Positions 1 to 57,015 of a DNA stretch of 64,000 bases are shown here, piece after piece. Below the pieces are notes generated by a model. The model was not told the DNA's origin, did no database searches, and worked only from the letters and a program-made list of their open reading frames with translations. Position 1 is the stretch's first letter. Every line of letters starts with the position of its first letter. The DNA is from Malurus cyaneus samueli (taxonomy: Eukaryota; Chordata; Aves; Passeriformes; Maluridae), in contig CM019219.1 of NCBI GenBank assembly GCA_009741485.1, positions 32,087,280 to 32,151,279 on the forward strand. Reading direction: 5' to 3'. A program made the translations under genes and the position numbers.

Positions 1-486
1 GACTGAGTTCACACACAGCTTGGACACAGGTCAGGGATAGCACTGATTCCATGGCAGAAGTGACAGGAATGTTTCAGATATCAATGGAGCTGATTTGCAT
101 TAAGAACCACCACACTTTGTACAAAGCTCAGCCCAGGTGACAAATGGCTGGGGAAGGCTTTTCCCTTTCCACATCTCTGACTTCTGTTGCTGGTCTTGCC
201 CTGAAGTGCACAGAACCCCCAGGAAAGCTACTGCTTGTTTTTCCCAGTCTTGCCAGAACCAGGAAGAAATAAAGTGATTGCTGATCTATTCAACAGATCT
301 AGAAGCTGAAGGCTCAGTACAGAAATTGAAGCTTTGAGTTTAAAAAGCAAAGGCACAATTATTTATAGACCATCTCTTTATCTGACTTTACATACCAAAT
401 CCCCACGTGCGTCTCCTATTGAGGGATCTTTTTACAGCTGATATAAGTTTGGCTCACAAAATGCTGCTTGCTTCCTGGATACTTAC
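1..486. other. COL13A1 intron after w37 (truncated by window end)
   Basis: This is intronic sequence beyond the donor of the 487-567 exon. I see no collagen exon, RNA gene or recognisable repeat in it. Confidence 0.8.
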
Positions 487-44657
<44,171 letters not shown>

Positions 44658-44987
44658 CTGAAAGACAGAACAAAAATAAACAATAATTTATTTATTTATA
44701 CAATAAACCCTATCAATAAGAGCTAGGAAAAAACATTACACCATTTTTTGGGCTTGATCCTCAGGCTGCACCTATTTGCTGATGCACTTTCACCAGCTCC
44801 CTGCTTGCTAATTAAGGTATCCCCACAATTAGCAGCTGCTAATAATGACCAGGAGTGCAGGGCAGTCTCTGACAGAGGTGTCAGAGCCCTGTGTTGGGAA
44901 GGCCATGCAAGTCAGGCTCCTGATACTGTCACACTCAGTTTTGGCCCTTCAGCACACATGAGAGTGGGGGATTAGTTACTCATATGA

Positions 44988-44997
44988 CCCCCCCCCC
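44988..44997. repeat. 10-base C-run
   Basis: Ten consecutive C followed by G, in otherwise unremarkable sequence just upstream of the microexon. Confidence 0.9.
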
Positions 44998-45535
44998 GCC
45001 ACATCCTGCTCACCCCTGGGGACTGAGAAAGTTGAATATGAGGAGGCAAGAGCTGCTTTGCTGGTAAAATTCCTGCCCATTTCCCACCAGTATTGGTGAA
45101 CTTGCAAAGGTATGAAATGGTTAACGTGGAAACTACAGCAATTAAACACATCAGGTACTTTTTAATACAAGAAATTTTCCCCTTTTCTTTAGTCTCTGAT
45201 CCCATAGAAGCCAATTTGCCTTCTTAGAAGAAATTCCCTCAAATCCTTTGTGTTTCTTTCAGGAAAGAGAGGGAAAGCTCTTTTGGAACATGCCAGTGTG
45301 GAACACCGTATCTCCCTCATACAGAATGGTTGTACAATATATATCAGGACTTAAACAGCATATTTCTTTCATCAGTTCCCAGAAAATTCCTCAAAATCCT
45401 GACAGATATTGTGTGTGTGGAAAGAAACCCCCAGACTCACTATTTTGTGGTTTCCTCTCTGTGGGGAAAGCAAGACACACCATACAACTGTCAGGAGCTT
45501 CTACATTTTCCATACTTTATAGACACTGTGTTTTC

Positions 45536-45548
45536 TTTTTTTTTTTTT
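45536..45548. repeat. T-run
   Basis: Thirteen consecutive T. No mobile-element body is recognised next to it. Confidence 0.85.
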
Positions 45549-46886
45549 CTTCACACAGAGAGCCAAGAAGTAAGGCTAAGCAGTATAACAGGAGAGCTGA
45601 CAGATAACAGGCAGCAAACCTCCTCCTTGCATGGGAGGCGGATGTCATGGTGAGCACCGGCGGAATACGTCGTCATCCTGAAAATGCCTCTGGCTGAAAG
45701 TCCACAAAAGAAACTGGAGACTTTGGATGAACAAACGTTTTCCATATTGGCAATCTCTCACTTAGCATGAGTCTCTCATACCAGAATTGGTGACCTAAAA
45801 TTGCCCTGTCAAATGCCACTATTAGGCACAGCTTTCATTGGGGTTGATCAGAAGAGATTCTCTAGAGGATAACTTTTGGTTAAAATACAAAATATAGTAA
45901 CCACCTTTATGATGACTGACAGAGCTAAAGTCAACACTCACAGCTGGAAGGCTCAACAATTCAAAACACCTCCAATCAAATTTAGGACAGGAGCTCAGGG
46001 CAACCCAGATTTGGCTGGTCTGGCAATCACCCATCATCAGTGTTGATGCTGAGGTCACTGTCCTGCTCGGTACATCAAGCCTAAACAACAAAAGGGCTTC
46101 TGATGAGAGAGTTCGTTTAGGAGAGCAAGGTCAGACTCAAATGCAGGAATTCTAATTTATGCCAGACTGGGAGAAAAGAAAGAAAGGGGAAAGAAACAGA
46201 GTTGTTGGAGTCTGGCTTGGATGACAATAAAGTTCTGTGAGAGAGCTGTTTTGGAGAGATTTTGTTTCAGACTGAGTGCCCTGTCACAAGGTCAATGCTT
46301 ATAGCTTGCCAATGCACGGACTTTATTTCCATTAGCAGCACTACAGACCCTTAATAACCCACCTACCTGTCTGCGTGGACTTGGGGCACTCACAGATTGC
46401 ATGAAACAAACTGCTGAGCTAATATTAAAAGAAAAGCTTAAGGACATGCAAACCCTGAGCCATCCCTGCCCTTCAAGCCCAAACACAACCAGCCAGCAGC
46501 ACAGCCTGTAATGGTATTGTCATACCACTGAGAGCAAACATAAACTCCTCTTTGCTCCAGAAGCTCTGTCCACAGAACAGAGTAAATCAGCAATGTTGGC
46601 AGCTCTGGGCCTTGCACCCCACACAGATCAAAGGCAGGAGGAAGAGGGGAGGCCCATCTCTGTTATGTGCCCCCTATAAAATTAATGGTTATGTGAAGGG
46701 GGACTGCGCTGTCTTGTGTAAACACACATCAGTGAGCTGCAGGGACACAGTCTTGGCTGTAATAAGTCAATCGGTAGAGACCATCCAGGGACTGGGCTTC
46801 AAATGCCAGGATCATCCTTGTGACCCAGGACACAGCGAAGCCCTCAGACAGAGTCATTTCCAAAAGCAACATCATCTTGCATGGGC

Positions 46887-46908
46887 TGGAGGAGGAGGAG
46901 GAGGAGGA
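46887..46908. repeat. (GGA)n microsatellite
   Basis: About seven tandem GGA units in the 19-kb upstream region. Confidence 0.9.
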
Positions 46909-49900
46909 AAGATGTCCTAAAGACAGCAGGGAGGAAGTGCTGCTGGATAAGCAGTTACAAAGCACAGGAGATTCCACAAAGCAAAATAAAGCTTCAGCAA
47001 AATGCTTTGGTTATATTCTGTCACAGTGATAAATGACAAGGTGGAACAGAGTTTCTAAAGCGGCTTGGTCCTTAATACAAACAGTAAATTAATGCACATT
47101 AGAGGAAAGAGCACATAAAGGAGGACAGAGATACTTGTGCCTCTGCTCTCAACTTCTCCAACCATCAGCAGTGCAGTGGGCTTGGCCCTGGCCAAAGCTC
47201 TGGCAGAGTTGCTCTGGCCTGGATAGAGATGCTGGCAACTCGGTAAGCCAAGGAAACAAACCCACAAATTGACCAGGTTGCATGGGACCCTTTACAAAAG
47301 CCCCTTGAACTGCAATAGAGTCACTCTATCACCACTGCATGTTGTCTCTGTGTCACCTATCTCTTGCAGTTCCAGCCAGTTTGGGGAAACCATGTGGAAA
47401 CTGGCCTGCTTGCCCCCACATGGGCCAGATCTGGGTGGTGGACTCCAAAGAGCTCCACAAACTACCAGGAGTCAACAATCTCAACCACCACAAGTACCAA
47501 TCCCACCTATTGGGGGTTCCTCCTCTCCTTACAGCAAGTGCTTCTGAGGTGAGACAGAGGTGGTGCTGCATAGGAGATAAGCTAGATCCTCTTTTCCATA
47601 TAAACAGTCAACAGAGAAAGGACAACGAGGCAGCAGAGCAGCGATTAATGCAACTGTGAACGCTTCCAAACCCATTCCATACCTAAGCCCAGCCAGCAAA
47701 CACACCCAGAGCTTCCAGATCACCAAATTCCTCAGCCTTCCATGGACAGAGAACCCTCACTTGTAATTAGCACCTCCAGATCCTGTGTGTTTTGAACCTG
47801 ATCTTGCTGGGAGTGGAGAGACGCTGACGCTGGCATGCAGGCTGCAGCACGACCGTCCGCCCACGATGGGCTGCTCAGGAAGCACCTCTCCGTGCCGGCG
47901 CCTCGCTGGAAGGCACTGGAGGGTTGTAAGTGACTGTGAGCGCTGTTTATCCAGCTGCGAGGCTTGTGCAGCAGCGGGGGACGGAGGAGGGGACTGAGAA
48001 AATGTGTCAGGAGTGGACGAGTGGGAGGAAGCAGTGGTCTCCTGCAAAGAGGAGACCTCCAGAGTACCTTTGAAACTGAACATTGAGAAAACAAAGAATT
48101 CTTGCAGGGGTACCCAAGGTCCCTCCAAACATATGGCCTCTGGAAATTGACACCATCTGCACTATCCCTTCTCAGATGCTCTGGTTTTTATGCAGACAGA
48201 AAATTTCCCTAAAGAAACTCTGCCTTTCCTTAGCCCAAGTGAGGAAATGAGCAGCCACGGATAGGTCCACCTTATTGCATATACAGAAGGAGCACACCTG
48301 TGATGAACAGCAAGGCCATGCCACAGAGGTCCCTGCTCATTTGACCTTCCTCAACCTGTTCAACCAGTGACTGACCAAAACCAGTGACTGACCAGAACTG
48401 CAATGACTCCTTTTACCCATTCAGAGAGATAAAAAGCCACCCTCCACACCGCAGCCTCTTTAGGCTCAGAAAAGGACATGCTTAGTTTTACAAGTGGGTT
48501 GAATTTATCCTAATCTGGAAAGTCCCATGTTCCAGAATATCAGATGTTAAAAGCTGGACACAGAGGAGCAGGTTTGGTGAGAGGCTTTCTGCTGATGACA
48601 GAGATATTCCCCAGTTTGAGACAGCAATGCTCTCTGGACTGAGAATCATTGAAATTATCCCATCCACTTACAAGCATTTCCTGAAGTCTGGAAGTGTCTA
48701 TTCTCAAAAGGTTCCCAAAAGCTGTTGCTTATTTATCTTTTCTCTAATTTCTTGGATTCAGGCAGTACAGTGTCTGCAATGTGGGTATCTTCAGCCTGCT
48801 CCCAAAGCTCACATATTCCTCTTGTATAGCGTACACAAGACGAGGAGGACAGAGAGAGAACGCCAAGACATTATTGTTGCTTACTTGGGTCATCCTCACT
48901 ACACACTCCAGCAGCCGGGAAGATGTAAACATGTAATCCATCCCTGTGAGGAAATCCAGCCATTTCACAGACCCAGAAGCCAGCCTCGGGGAGTTAGAGA
49001 GATACAGTTACTTCCTGACATTCAGTGCTATGTTAATTGATAACAAGATAGCTGTGGCCACGCAATTAGTTATGAAATACTGATTAAAATGTCAGTGGCC
49101 TGAGCATGACCTTAGCCAGGGTGGCATGGAACCCCTAATTCATGGCTCCATGGGTATTAAGTGCAAATTGACCCCATTTTGGAGCAGGCAGACTGGAGCA
49201 CAAATGATGGGTTTGGCCCAGTTTAAACACTGGCCTTACTGCAGTTTTGACACAACAGATCCAGAGTACTCAAGTCTTCTAGACCCACCCTCCCTACCTC
49301 CATCAGGGGACAAATGACACAAGGAGAAGTGGAGGGAACATTAACTCAGAGAAGCTCAAATGAACAGGCAAAAATACTACGTGCCTTGCCATAATTCAGT
49401 ATTATTAGCAATAGGTGGAATTAAAGACAAAAAATATCTTGAAAATAGTAAGAAAAATTTTAGACAACACTGACTACCGAAAGCACAACCTCCAGAAATT
49501 TTGTCTCAGGTTTTGTCAGCAGTGGCAGACAATCTGAGTGTGTAACTCACTCCAGAGTGCACAAGGCCTTTGAAAAAGGCCAGGCCCCTCCATCCCCAAA
49601 ACATTCTTTCTCAGCTACACCCTTGCAAGAGGTTCTTCAAAGGACTGCAGAAATGCTGGACAGTGAAAGAACCATCAAGATTTCACTGCCAAAAAATCTG
49701 ACCAACGCTAAGCTGAGGCATCAGGTTATGCCAGTCATTCAAGCTCGCCCCCGAAATCAAACCCATGACATCACCGAGACTCAGTAGTTAATATCAGCAG
49801 CTGTTGAGGATAAAAGTCACTGCTCAGGCACTCTGAGCATCCCAGCACACCACCAACACTAGCCCAAACCGAGCAGAAGGCCACAAACGCAGCACCGAAA

Positions 49901-50449
49901 AAGGTCCAAAGGATGCTATAACCTAAGTAGTCACCAAGGTGAAGCCTCACAGAAAAATTTACATGATTAGGCATTAGTCTCAAAAGAGAGGCTCTGATAG
50001 TGGAGTTCAATCACAGGTCCCAAGTACATCTCCAAACATCTCTGCATTTTCAAAAAAGAATCTATAAGGAAAACAGGAGCCCGTCAGCCTCCAGAGCCAG
50101 AAGAATCTGATAAGGGTAAGTGAGGCCTTTGACATAACTGCAGCCAGGCCTTTAGGCACATGAAAGTGCTCAAAGACAAGGGCTCAAAAACAGACAAGCA
50201 GAAATATCCTGACTAACATTTGGGAGAGGCCCTTGTGAAAACAAAGGGCAGGAAAGGGCCAAGAGCAGATGGCCCAAACAGTGCTGGCTGCACCCAGGAC
50301 AAAGAGAGCATCTCTGGCACTGCCAGGGGAGAAACAGTGGGATGGCAAACGAGGGGCAGCACAATGCTCATTTTGGGCAGGCATCCATGGGTCAGCAAGC
50401 TCTTCTCAAGCAGCAAGCAATTGCATTTGTCCCTGCCACGCTGAAGCAC

Positions 50450-50520
50450 TTAGCACCATAGAAAGCAGAGAAATCCAGGCTGGGAAGGACTTCCAGGGTC
50501 AGCTCACCCAGTGGGTTTTC
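50450..50520 (-). mobile_element. possible degraded CR1 3' fragment
   Basis: The stretch CCATAGAAAGCAGAGAAATC, followed by CTGGGAAGGACTTCCAGGG, resembles the reverse complement of CR1 3' ends (ATAGAATCACAGAATC followed by GGAAGGGACCTC). It is short and divergent, so this is tentative. Confidence 0.35.
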
Positions 50521-53500
50521 ATGCTTGAAGGCCCCCCCAAGGTTTTCCAGTAGCGGTGCAGACCCCTGGATGGTAAATTGAAACCTTATGGTGGCAGGCT
50601 CATTCCACTCCATCACCTTCTGCCAAAGCCAGCGTGCCCCAAGGCTCCAGCAAACCACCAGCCCAAAACCGCTGCTCTTGACTATCCCCATTTCTCTTCC
50701 CCTTCTGCCTCCCCTGAGCAAACCAAACAGAGATTAAAGGATTCCTGTGAAATGAGAGTGACACGAAACTGAGGAGGGAACATCTTCAAAGCAACCAAAG
50801 GAATAAAAAGTCTGTACCTAGCCCATTTGGGCAAATATTTCTCTAACCTGTTGCTGTCCTCTGGGGATAGAGACACCACGTGCTGCCCTAGTGATCGAGT
50901 CCAGGCAATACCCAAGCCCTGATTCATAAGGCCATATTTATTATCTTTCTTAGAGACTACCCAAAATTTCCAGTGTTGTTGTTTAAGTCAGTCAGTGACC
51001 TCTGATGCACACCAAACTCAAAGAAGAGGTTTCTTTATTTCTCTCCTTTTTGCGGTTACCTCATGTATTTGATGTCTGCTGTCCTGTTCCTCAGTCTTCT
51101 CTCGTCTTTAGACTAAACAAAACCTAATTCTTCCAGTCTCTCTGCAGAGGCCATGTTTTCTGGACCTCTGGTTGTCCTCATTGCTCCCCCTCAGCAGCCT
51201 TTTTGCCTCTCTGAGTGTAATTTTCAAACAGCAACCTCCTCGCCAGCACACTGCATGAGTCAATGGCAAACAACTTGAAGGCAGAAGATATGGTGTCTAT
51301 TCATCTTACCAAAAGGGTCTTACTCACAGAGGGAAAATGAGTTCCTCCCTGTCACCACCTCTGCCCGGCCCTTATGTTGTGACACGCCACTTGTTCTCCA
51401 CGGGTCCTCAAATGCCCAGAGATTTCTTTAAGAAGCCAATGTCCTCGCTGTCTGGTGTGAATGGCACTCATCTCCAGTGAGGAGGAAGGTCTACTCCTCA
51501 CTCATAATTAACAACTTCAGCCTTTTCTTGGTGTACCTGACAGACCCACCTCGCCCAAGGCTCTCAGATTTCCATCTCACATACCCATTCATTTTAAATG
51601 TTTCCAGCTTTACCTTCCTCCCGTCTGAATTTCAGCCTGCTGAAGACTTCATGATTTTCTTTAGTTGATCTCTTCCTGTAGCTCCTTTGCACCGGGACAA
51701 ATTCAATTAATGACTTTCCTTGTCAGGCTGCTGAGTTTCCTCAACTTCTCACCCAGTTACTGCTCTCCAAGGGCACTATCCCACCAATTCTCCAGCTCCT
51801 TCCGTGTTGTTGAAATCCACCTCAAACACCTAGACATTTCCAGAAGCACCTCACAACTCTTAATCTGATGACACATATGCCAATACAATTAGCTATGACT
51901 CCAACCCTTTGGCAGACATTTGATAATCTCCCTGGAACTCCCACCCTACATCCCCTAACACATCCTTTTCCATGCCAGGAATAAGAAGGTAGCATCTGAA
52001 AGCTCTGCAGAGATCCAAACTGGTTTGAATCTTGCAGCTGGTTGTTCAAGAGTAGTCTGTCATTTCTGCACCAAGGAGCTAGCCGCTTCTTCAGCCAGGC
52101 CCTGCACAAGTCCTATTCCTCAGAGAGCTGCAGAATTAGGAAGGAACCACAGGGAAAAACTGGCCAAAGTAAATCATGGTTGGATAAAGCAAAAACCAAA
52201 ATCCATGGCATTTTTACTTCCTGCTGAAAATTACAACCTCTCTCATAATGTGGTTGTCTGGGAAAAGCAGAAAGTTGGACTTTACTAGAGCTATTAATTA
52301 TTTGAATAAAGTTTCTGATCATGCACTTAAAATGCAAACAGCACACTTTATTCACTTAGCAAATTGCATAATTCATTTTAATCCTATATCATTTTTGCAA
52401 TTACCAGCTGATTTTAATAACTAGTGCACTGTTACTTTTTTCTCCCCCATAATTCTTGTTATTCTTCTCTCTTTTCCATCTGCTAACTCTTTTTTTCTTC
52501 CTTCCTCCTTTCAAAATACTTTGCAACTTTTATAACAGCAAATTCTGTCACCTACCCAGGGACAAACAAAAGACCATTGTGTTCAATTTATCTTTTAATA
52601 GACTCCTTCCTCAAATACCTCACGGACTGCCAGTACTGTCTTCCAGACCCTGTCTCACACCCTTTTGAGTTATGAAAATGTTTGGGAGGGTCTTTCCTTT
52701 AGCCCAGACATTTTTCCATCCCAAATGATTGATAGCTCCCAGTTACCACTAATTACCCTATCAGCAGTTGGACATGAGCCTAGCCACGGCACTCTTCTTC
52801 CAGAGGCCAGCAATGCTTCCCTGTTGCTCGTTATCCTTTCCTTCAAGGATGGAACAAAGTGACTAATTAGAGACACCATAAATTCTTGCTTCAGGCTCTT
52901 CCTGATCTGTCGCCTTGTGTCCAAACAGAGCACGTGGAAGAGAGTGGGGCTGATGCTAGTCCTTTCGAAAGGAAAAATGTGGTGGGGTTTATGAGTCTAA
53001 GTGGGTTTGCTCAGCATGGTTTATAGTGCAGGAAAAAGAGAGTATCCATTCAGCCAAATCTAGCTCATGTTTTTTAGCACATCTTGAGTGGGAGAGGTTG
53101 GCCTAGCTTGGCTACCCCCATGCCCAGTGGGAGCAGGGCTAGGGCTGCACACACATATGGAGACAACCTGTGCTGGCATACAAGGATAAGGGACTCACAG
53201 CTTCCCATACCAAGAATGAACTGAGCATGCTGAACCCTTCCCTTCTAGCTCCAGTGCCAACACCAGATGCACAGCACACACTATTGAGAGAGCCATCAAA
53301 CTGGAAAGGCAAAAAAGTAACCCCAACCAACAGCTGAGCACAGTCTGGAAGGCACCTGTATTGTCTCATCTCAATATGGCAAATTCGACTCAGTAAGTTT
53401 GCTAAATTCTCCCAGGACCTCCACCTTATTTGAAAGGGCAAGAATTTTTCTTATTTAGGCACACAAGTGGTTATTTTTTAAGGTAGTGAGAGATTCCGTT

Positions 53501-56500
53501 ATAATCTCAAAAAGAGAGCACAATGAACATGGAAAAGAAATACTTTCCCTTCTCCATAGAGCAGAGAAAAAATAACTTGGAGGAAAACCAAGCACTTTGG
53601 ACATCAGTTACTCTGAAGCGCTTCCTCCCAGACAAAAGGAAGGGCCCTGAGGGCACGAGGGGAAAAGGGCATTATATTTAGAGAGAAGTTTCTCCAAAGT
53701 ACATGGGGCATATTGTACACCTGGTAAAAAGCTGTTGAGGCTCCTCAGCCACAAGTTAAAGAGGCAAGTTCTAGCAAAAGAGGAAACCCTCACTGTTGTA
53801 GAAAAGAAGAGAGCAAAGAGGAGGATTGAGAACCAAGGTTTGCAACAGCTAGCTGCATTGGAAAGGCACATAGAAAAACCGATGTGGAGGAGGGGGGAAT
53901 GGCTGAATGCATGCCAAAGCATGTGGGGCTAGGGACAGTGCATGCCCCATGCCAGACCTCGAACCAAGTGCCACATGTTTGTAGCTTCCCTTCCTAAAGG
54001 GTCTGAGAACCACTTCCCATCACTGCGTCAAGAAACTCCAGGACCCTGTCCACTAAGATACAGTTTAGTGCAATAACAGAGCATGAGGTTCTATCCAGGA
54101 TGGCTTTGGAATTCAGAGACGGAAATATTCACAACCACACCTGCTTCCCCAGAAAATAAGCATTTTCTATAAGCTCTTAAGTCATCCATAAGCAAGACAT
54201 CACCACACATATGATTTGAGGGTAAACTAAAAAACAAGAGGCTACACCATTAAGAAAAAGCACGTTTCTTGCCCCCTCTCCTCTCCTTCTTTTTTAAAGC
54301 CCACATTAAAACATATCACACCAGGAATGACAAACAGTCTCACTGTACCACGGCTTCTCCCCGAGTTTCAGACAGGTCAGAGCCAGGTTCACCAGTCCCT
54401 GTTAACCAGAGAGCTGACACATTGAGCCCTCACTATGGCTAGGGCACTGCCATGGACCCAGGGTGCTTTTGGGGTTTCAACCCCTCTTTCATCTGTATGG
54501 CATTAGTCTACAGTAGGGTTTAAGGTGAAGTCAATCTGCAGTAAGCACTGCCATTTTGGAAGACATAATTACTCCCTCTTTGCTGCCAAAATTGCTCTAA
54601 TAAGGAGCTGATATTTAAAAACTAAATAAGAAAAAGGATTTTAAAAATCCCAGCCCATTGTGTTCTTCAGCTCCGTTAGGGACAAGGCCAACACACAACT
54701 CCCAGCAGCTGCTGTTGCCTCCAGCAACACCTCCTCCCTTGGACAGCAGCAGCAGATGACAGAGGAGAAGGACAAGAAAACAGCAGCCACCAGGATCTGG
54801 CTGCATCCACCCAGTGCCACATTTCAGTGCCAGGGTCAGCCTCTGGAAGACCCCTTCCCAAAGGCGAAGCAGCTCCATGGTCCTCTACCTGCTGCTGGTT
54901 GAGCCACCCCACAAAGGGAGCCTGGCGTGGATGGGATAGCTGGGTGGTCCCCAGCGAGGCGCACACACTGCCCGGAGCAACACCAAATCATAATAAACAA
55001 GTCCCTCGCACAAAGCTCTGTCAGTTCAGATTCCAGTTCAGCTGATATAATCTTCATCTTCCCTTTGAAAGAAAGGAAAAAAAGAAAAGCCAAAAGAAAA
55101 AAACAGACATCCTAAGGGAGAGGAGTGAGGCAAGCAATGGATTGATACTGCTTGTGTGTGTCTCAGCCCCCCATGTGCTGTTAATCAGCTGCCCACCCTG
55201 GGGAATATGCTGATTTAATTACAGCCTGCTTGCACAGCCTGTCTGCGATGCTGCTCGCCCAAGACATCGCATGAGGAAGAAGCAGACACTGAGTCTCAGC
55301 AGCCAGACTAGAACAGGATGGGCAAGAAGAGCAGGAATCATCCCAGCCCTGGTTTGGGGAGTGAGGAGGTGAATTGGTCTGGGGAGCCTATGCAAGCAGG
55401 CTACCACCCAATCCCTTATGTGCAGGAGTCAGACAGCATCAAAGGGCACATCACTGCCCCACCAGAACCTCGGACATTGAAGAGGGGATGGATGCATCAG
55501 GGAGCCACCTTTCGTCTAGCTGAAACTCAACCTTATTTCTGGGAAAAACCAGACACACAATGGGCAACAAGAGGGTTTCCAGATTGGAAAGGAGAGAAAA
55601 TAGTCAGATGCAATGAAGGGCAGATGACCTGTGAGCAGGTGCCATGTCACAGTCCATTCCTCTCACCAGAAACACAACACAGACCTCAGATGTGAGCACA
55701 TCTCTCCAACCCCTCCGACTGCCATGCTGCTGGCATTCTGCAATGTTAATCTGGGATGTTTGAGCATCACTCTAATGCAAACAAATATTTTTCAGGGCTT
55801 CCATTTCACAATGCTTATGAATGTACAAGAGAGTGCACAGAGGGAGAGAGAGCTGGTACAGGTCCTGGAACGGGAGAGATGCACCAAATGCATCCACCCT
55901 CAAAGAGACTCATCAGACAGTGTCTTTGAAGGGGCTTCAGCACAAGGCATAGGTATCTGCTCTCCCACCTGGGGGACAGCTGGGAGGTTTAATAATTAAT
56001 GGCCATACGCTCGCCTGCAAAGGCTGGCACAAAAAGCATTGCTGCGTCTTTAACAGCTGCCAGCGATGGGAAACTCATTGGAGTGTGTGTTCGGAGGGGA
56101 AGAAGGTTAAGATGATTAACTGGTGCTAACAAGTTTAGGATGTGGAAGAAGTATTTTCTTGGACATCCATCAAAGAGAGGATTGAATGTTCCCCGGCGGA
56201 GGAGGGGCGGTATGTGTTTAACAGATGAGGTTTCTGCCTCTCAAGGCCCGCCCAGCCCCGCATGACGCAACCTCTCCCTTTTAAAGGCTGCTTCTGCCCG
56301 TGTACCATCAGCGTACCTGCAGCCCCAGCCTGGCATGAGGGCTGAAATGCAATCCGGGGGAAGGAAAGCCACCCCTCCCCTCTTCCTGTTGATCTGCGTC
56401 CTGGGACACCCTTGGGCACCGGCAGATCAGCCTGGTCCTTGGTCTCCACAGGGCAAAGGTGTGGGCGGATGCCCGGAAGAGCCAAGAGGGAATCGGGTAT

Positions 56501-56759
56501 CACCAGACCGAAAGCAGAAACCTTGGAGAGGAGGGCTCTTCATGAGCCTCTGCATCTCACTGCAAAACTCCTCTCTGCCTCACCACAGGGATGCCAAACA
56601 GAATCATCCTGACACTGGCCAGGCCAACAACCCACTTTTTACCATCCCATTGCCCTCAAGCGCACGGCAACATCTAACATTGGCAGCAAAGCAGTCCCCT
56701 TGCAAACAACTTCCAAGCGAGCCACGTGGTGCCTGCGACATCTCCCTTGCCCATCTTGG

Positions 56760-57015
56760 ATATTTTCGGTGCTCTTCCGCGGCTGGCGGGCACCCACGCT
56801 TTGCGCAAGGGGCTCGGCCGCCACCGGGCGCCGTGCCCCGCTGCGGAGCCTGGCGGCCGGTGCGACTCACCCTCATTCCTCCGGCCGCCGCGGAGTTGCC
56901 AGGATGGGCAGCACACGCGAGACCCACGTCGCGGGGCCCAGACGTGCGTCAGCGGCTGACGCAAACCAGCCCGGCCATGTGCACACAGCCCAGGCCTGGG
57001 AAAAATCCTCCACCC
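56760..57015. promoter_or_regulatory. CpG island
   Basis: About 30 CpG dinucleotides in roughly 220 bases, against almost none in the surrounding DNA. It includes a 19-base near-perfect palindrome at 56945-56963 with CRE/AP-1-like half-sites, and a good minus-strand donor (AATGAGG then GTGAGT) at 56870/56871. It may be an alternative COL13A1 promoter, a promoter of an unknown transcript, or an enhancer. The known coding first exon is not in it. Confidence 0.7.
56945..56963. promoter_or_regulatory. 19-base palindrome with paired TGACGC half-sites
   Basis: TGCGTCAGC and GCTGACGCA are perfect reverse complements around a single central G. Each arm contains TGACGC (CRE half-site-like) and GTCAGC (MARE half-site-like). 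Which factor binds is unknown. Confidence 0.6.

Noticed and set aside
47732..48128. Overlapping minus-strand frames of about 120 codons, rich in Ser/Pro, considered as the missing first coding exon
   Set aside because: No membrane segment, no furin-type RRRR and no CNCPPG end.
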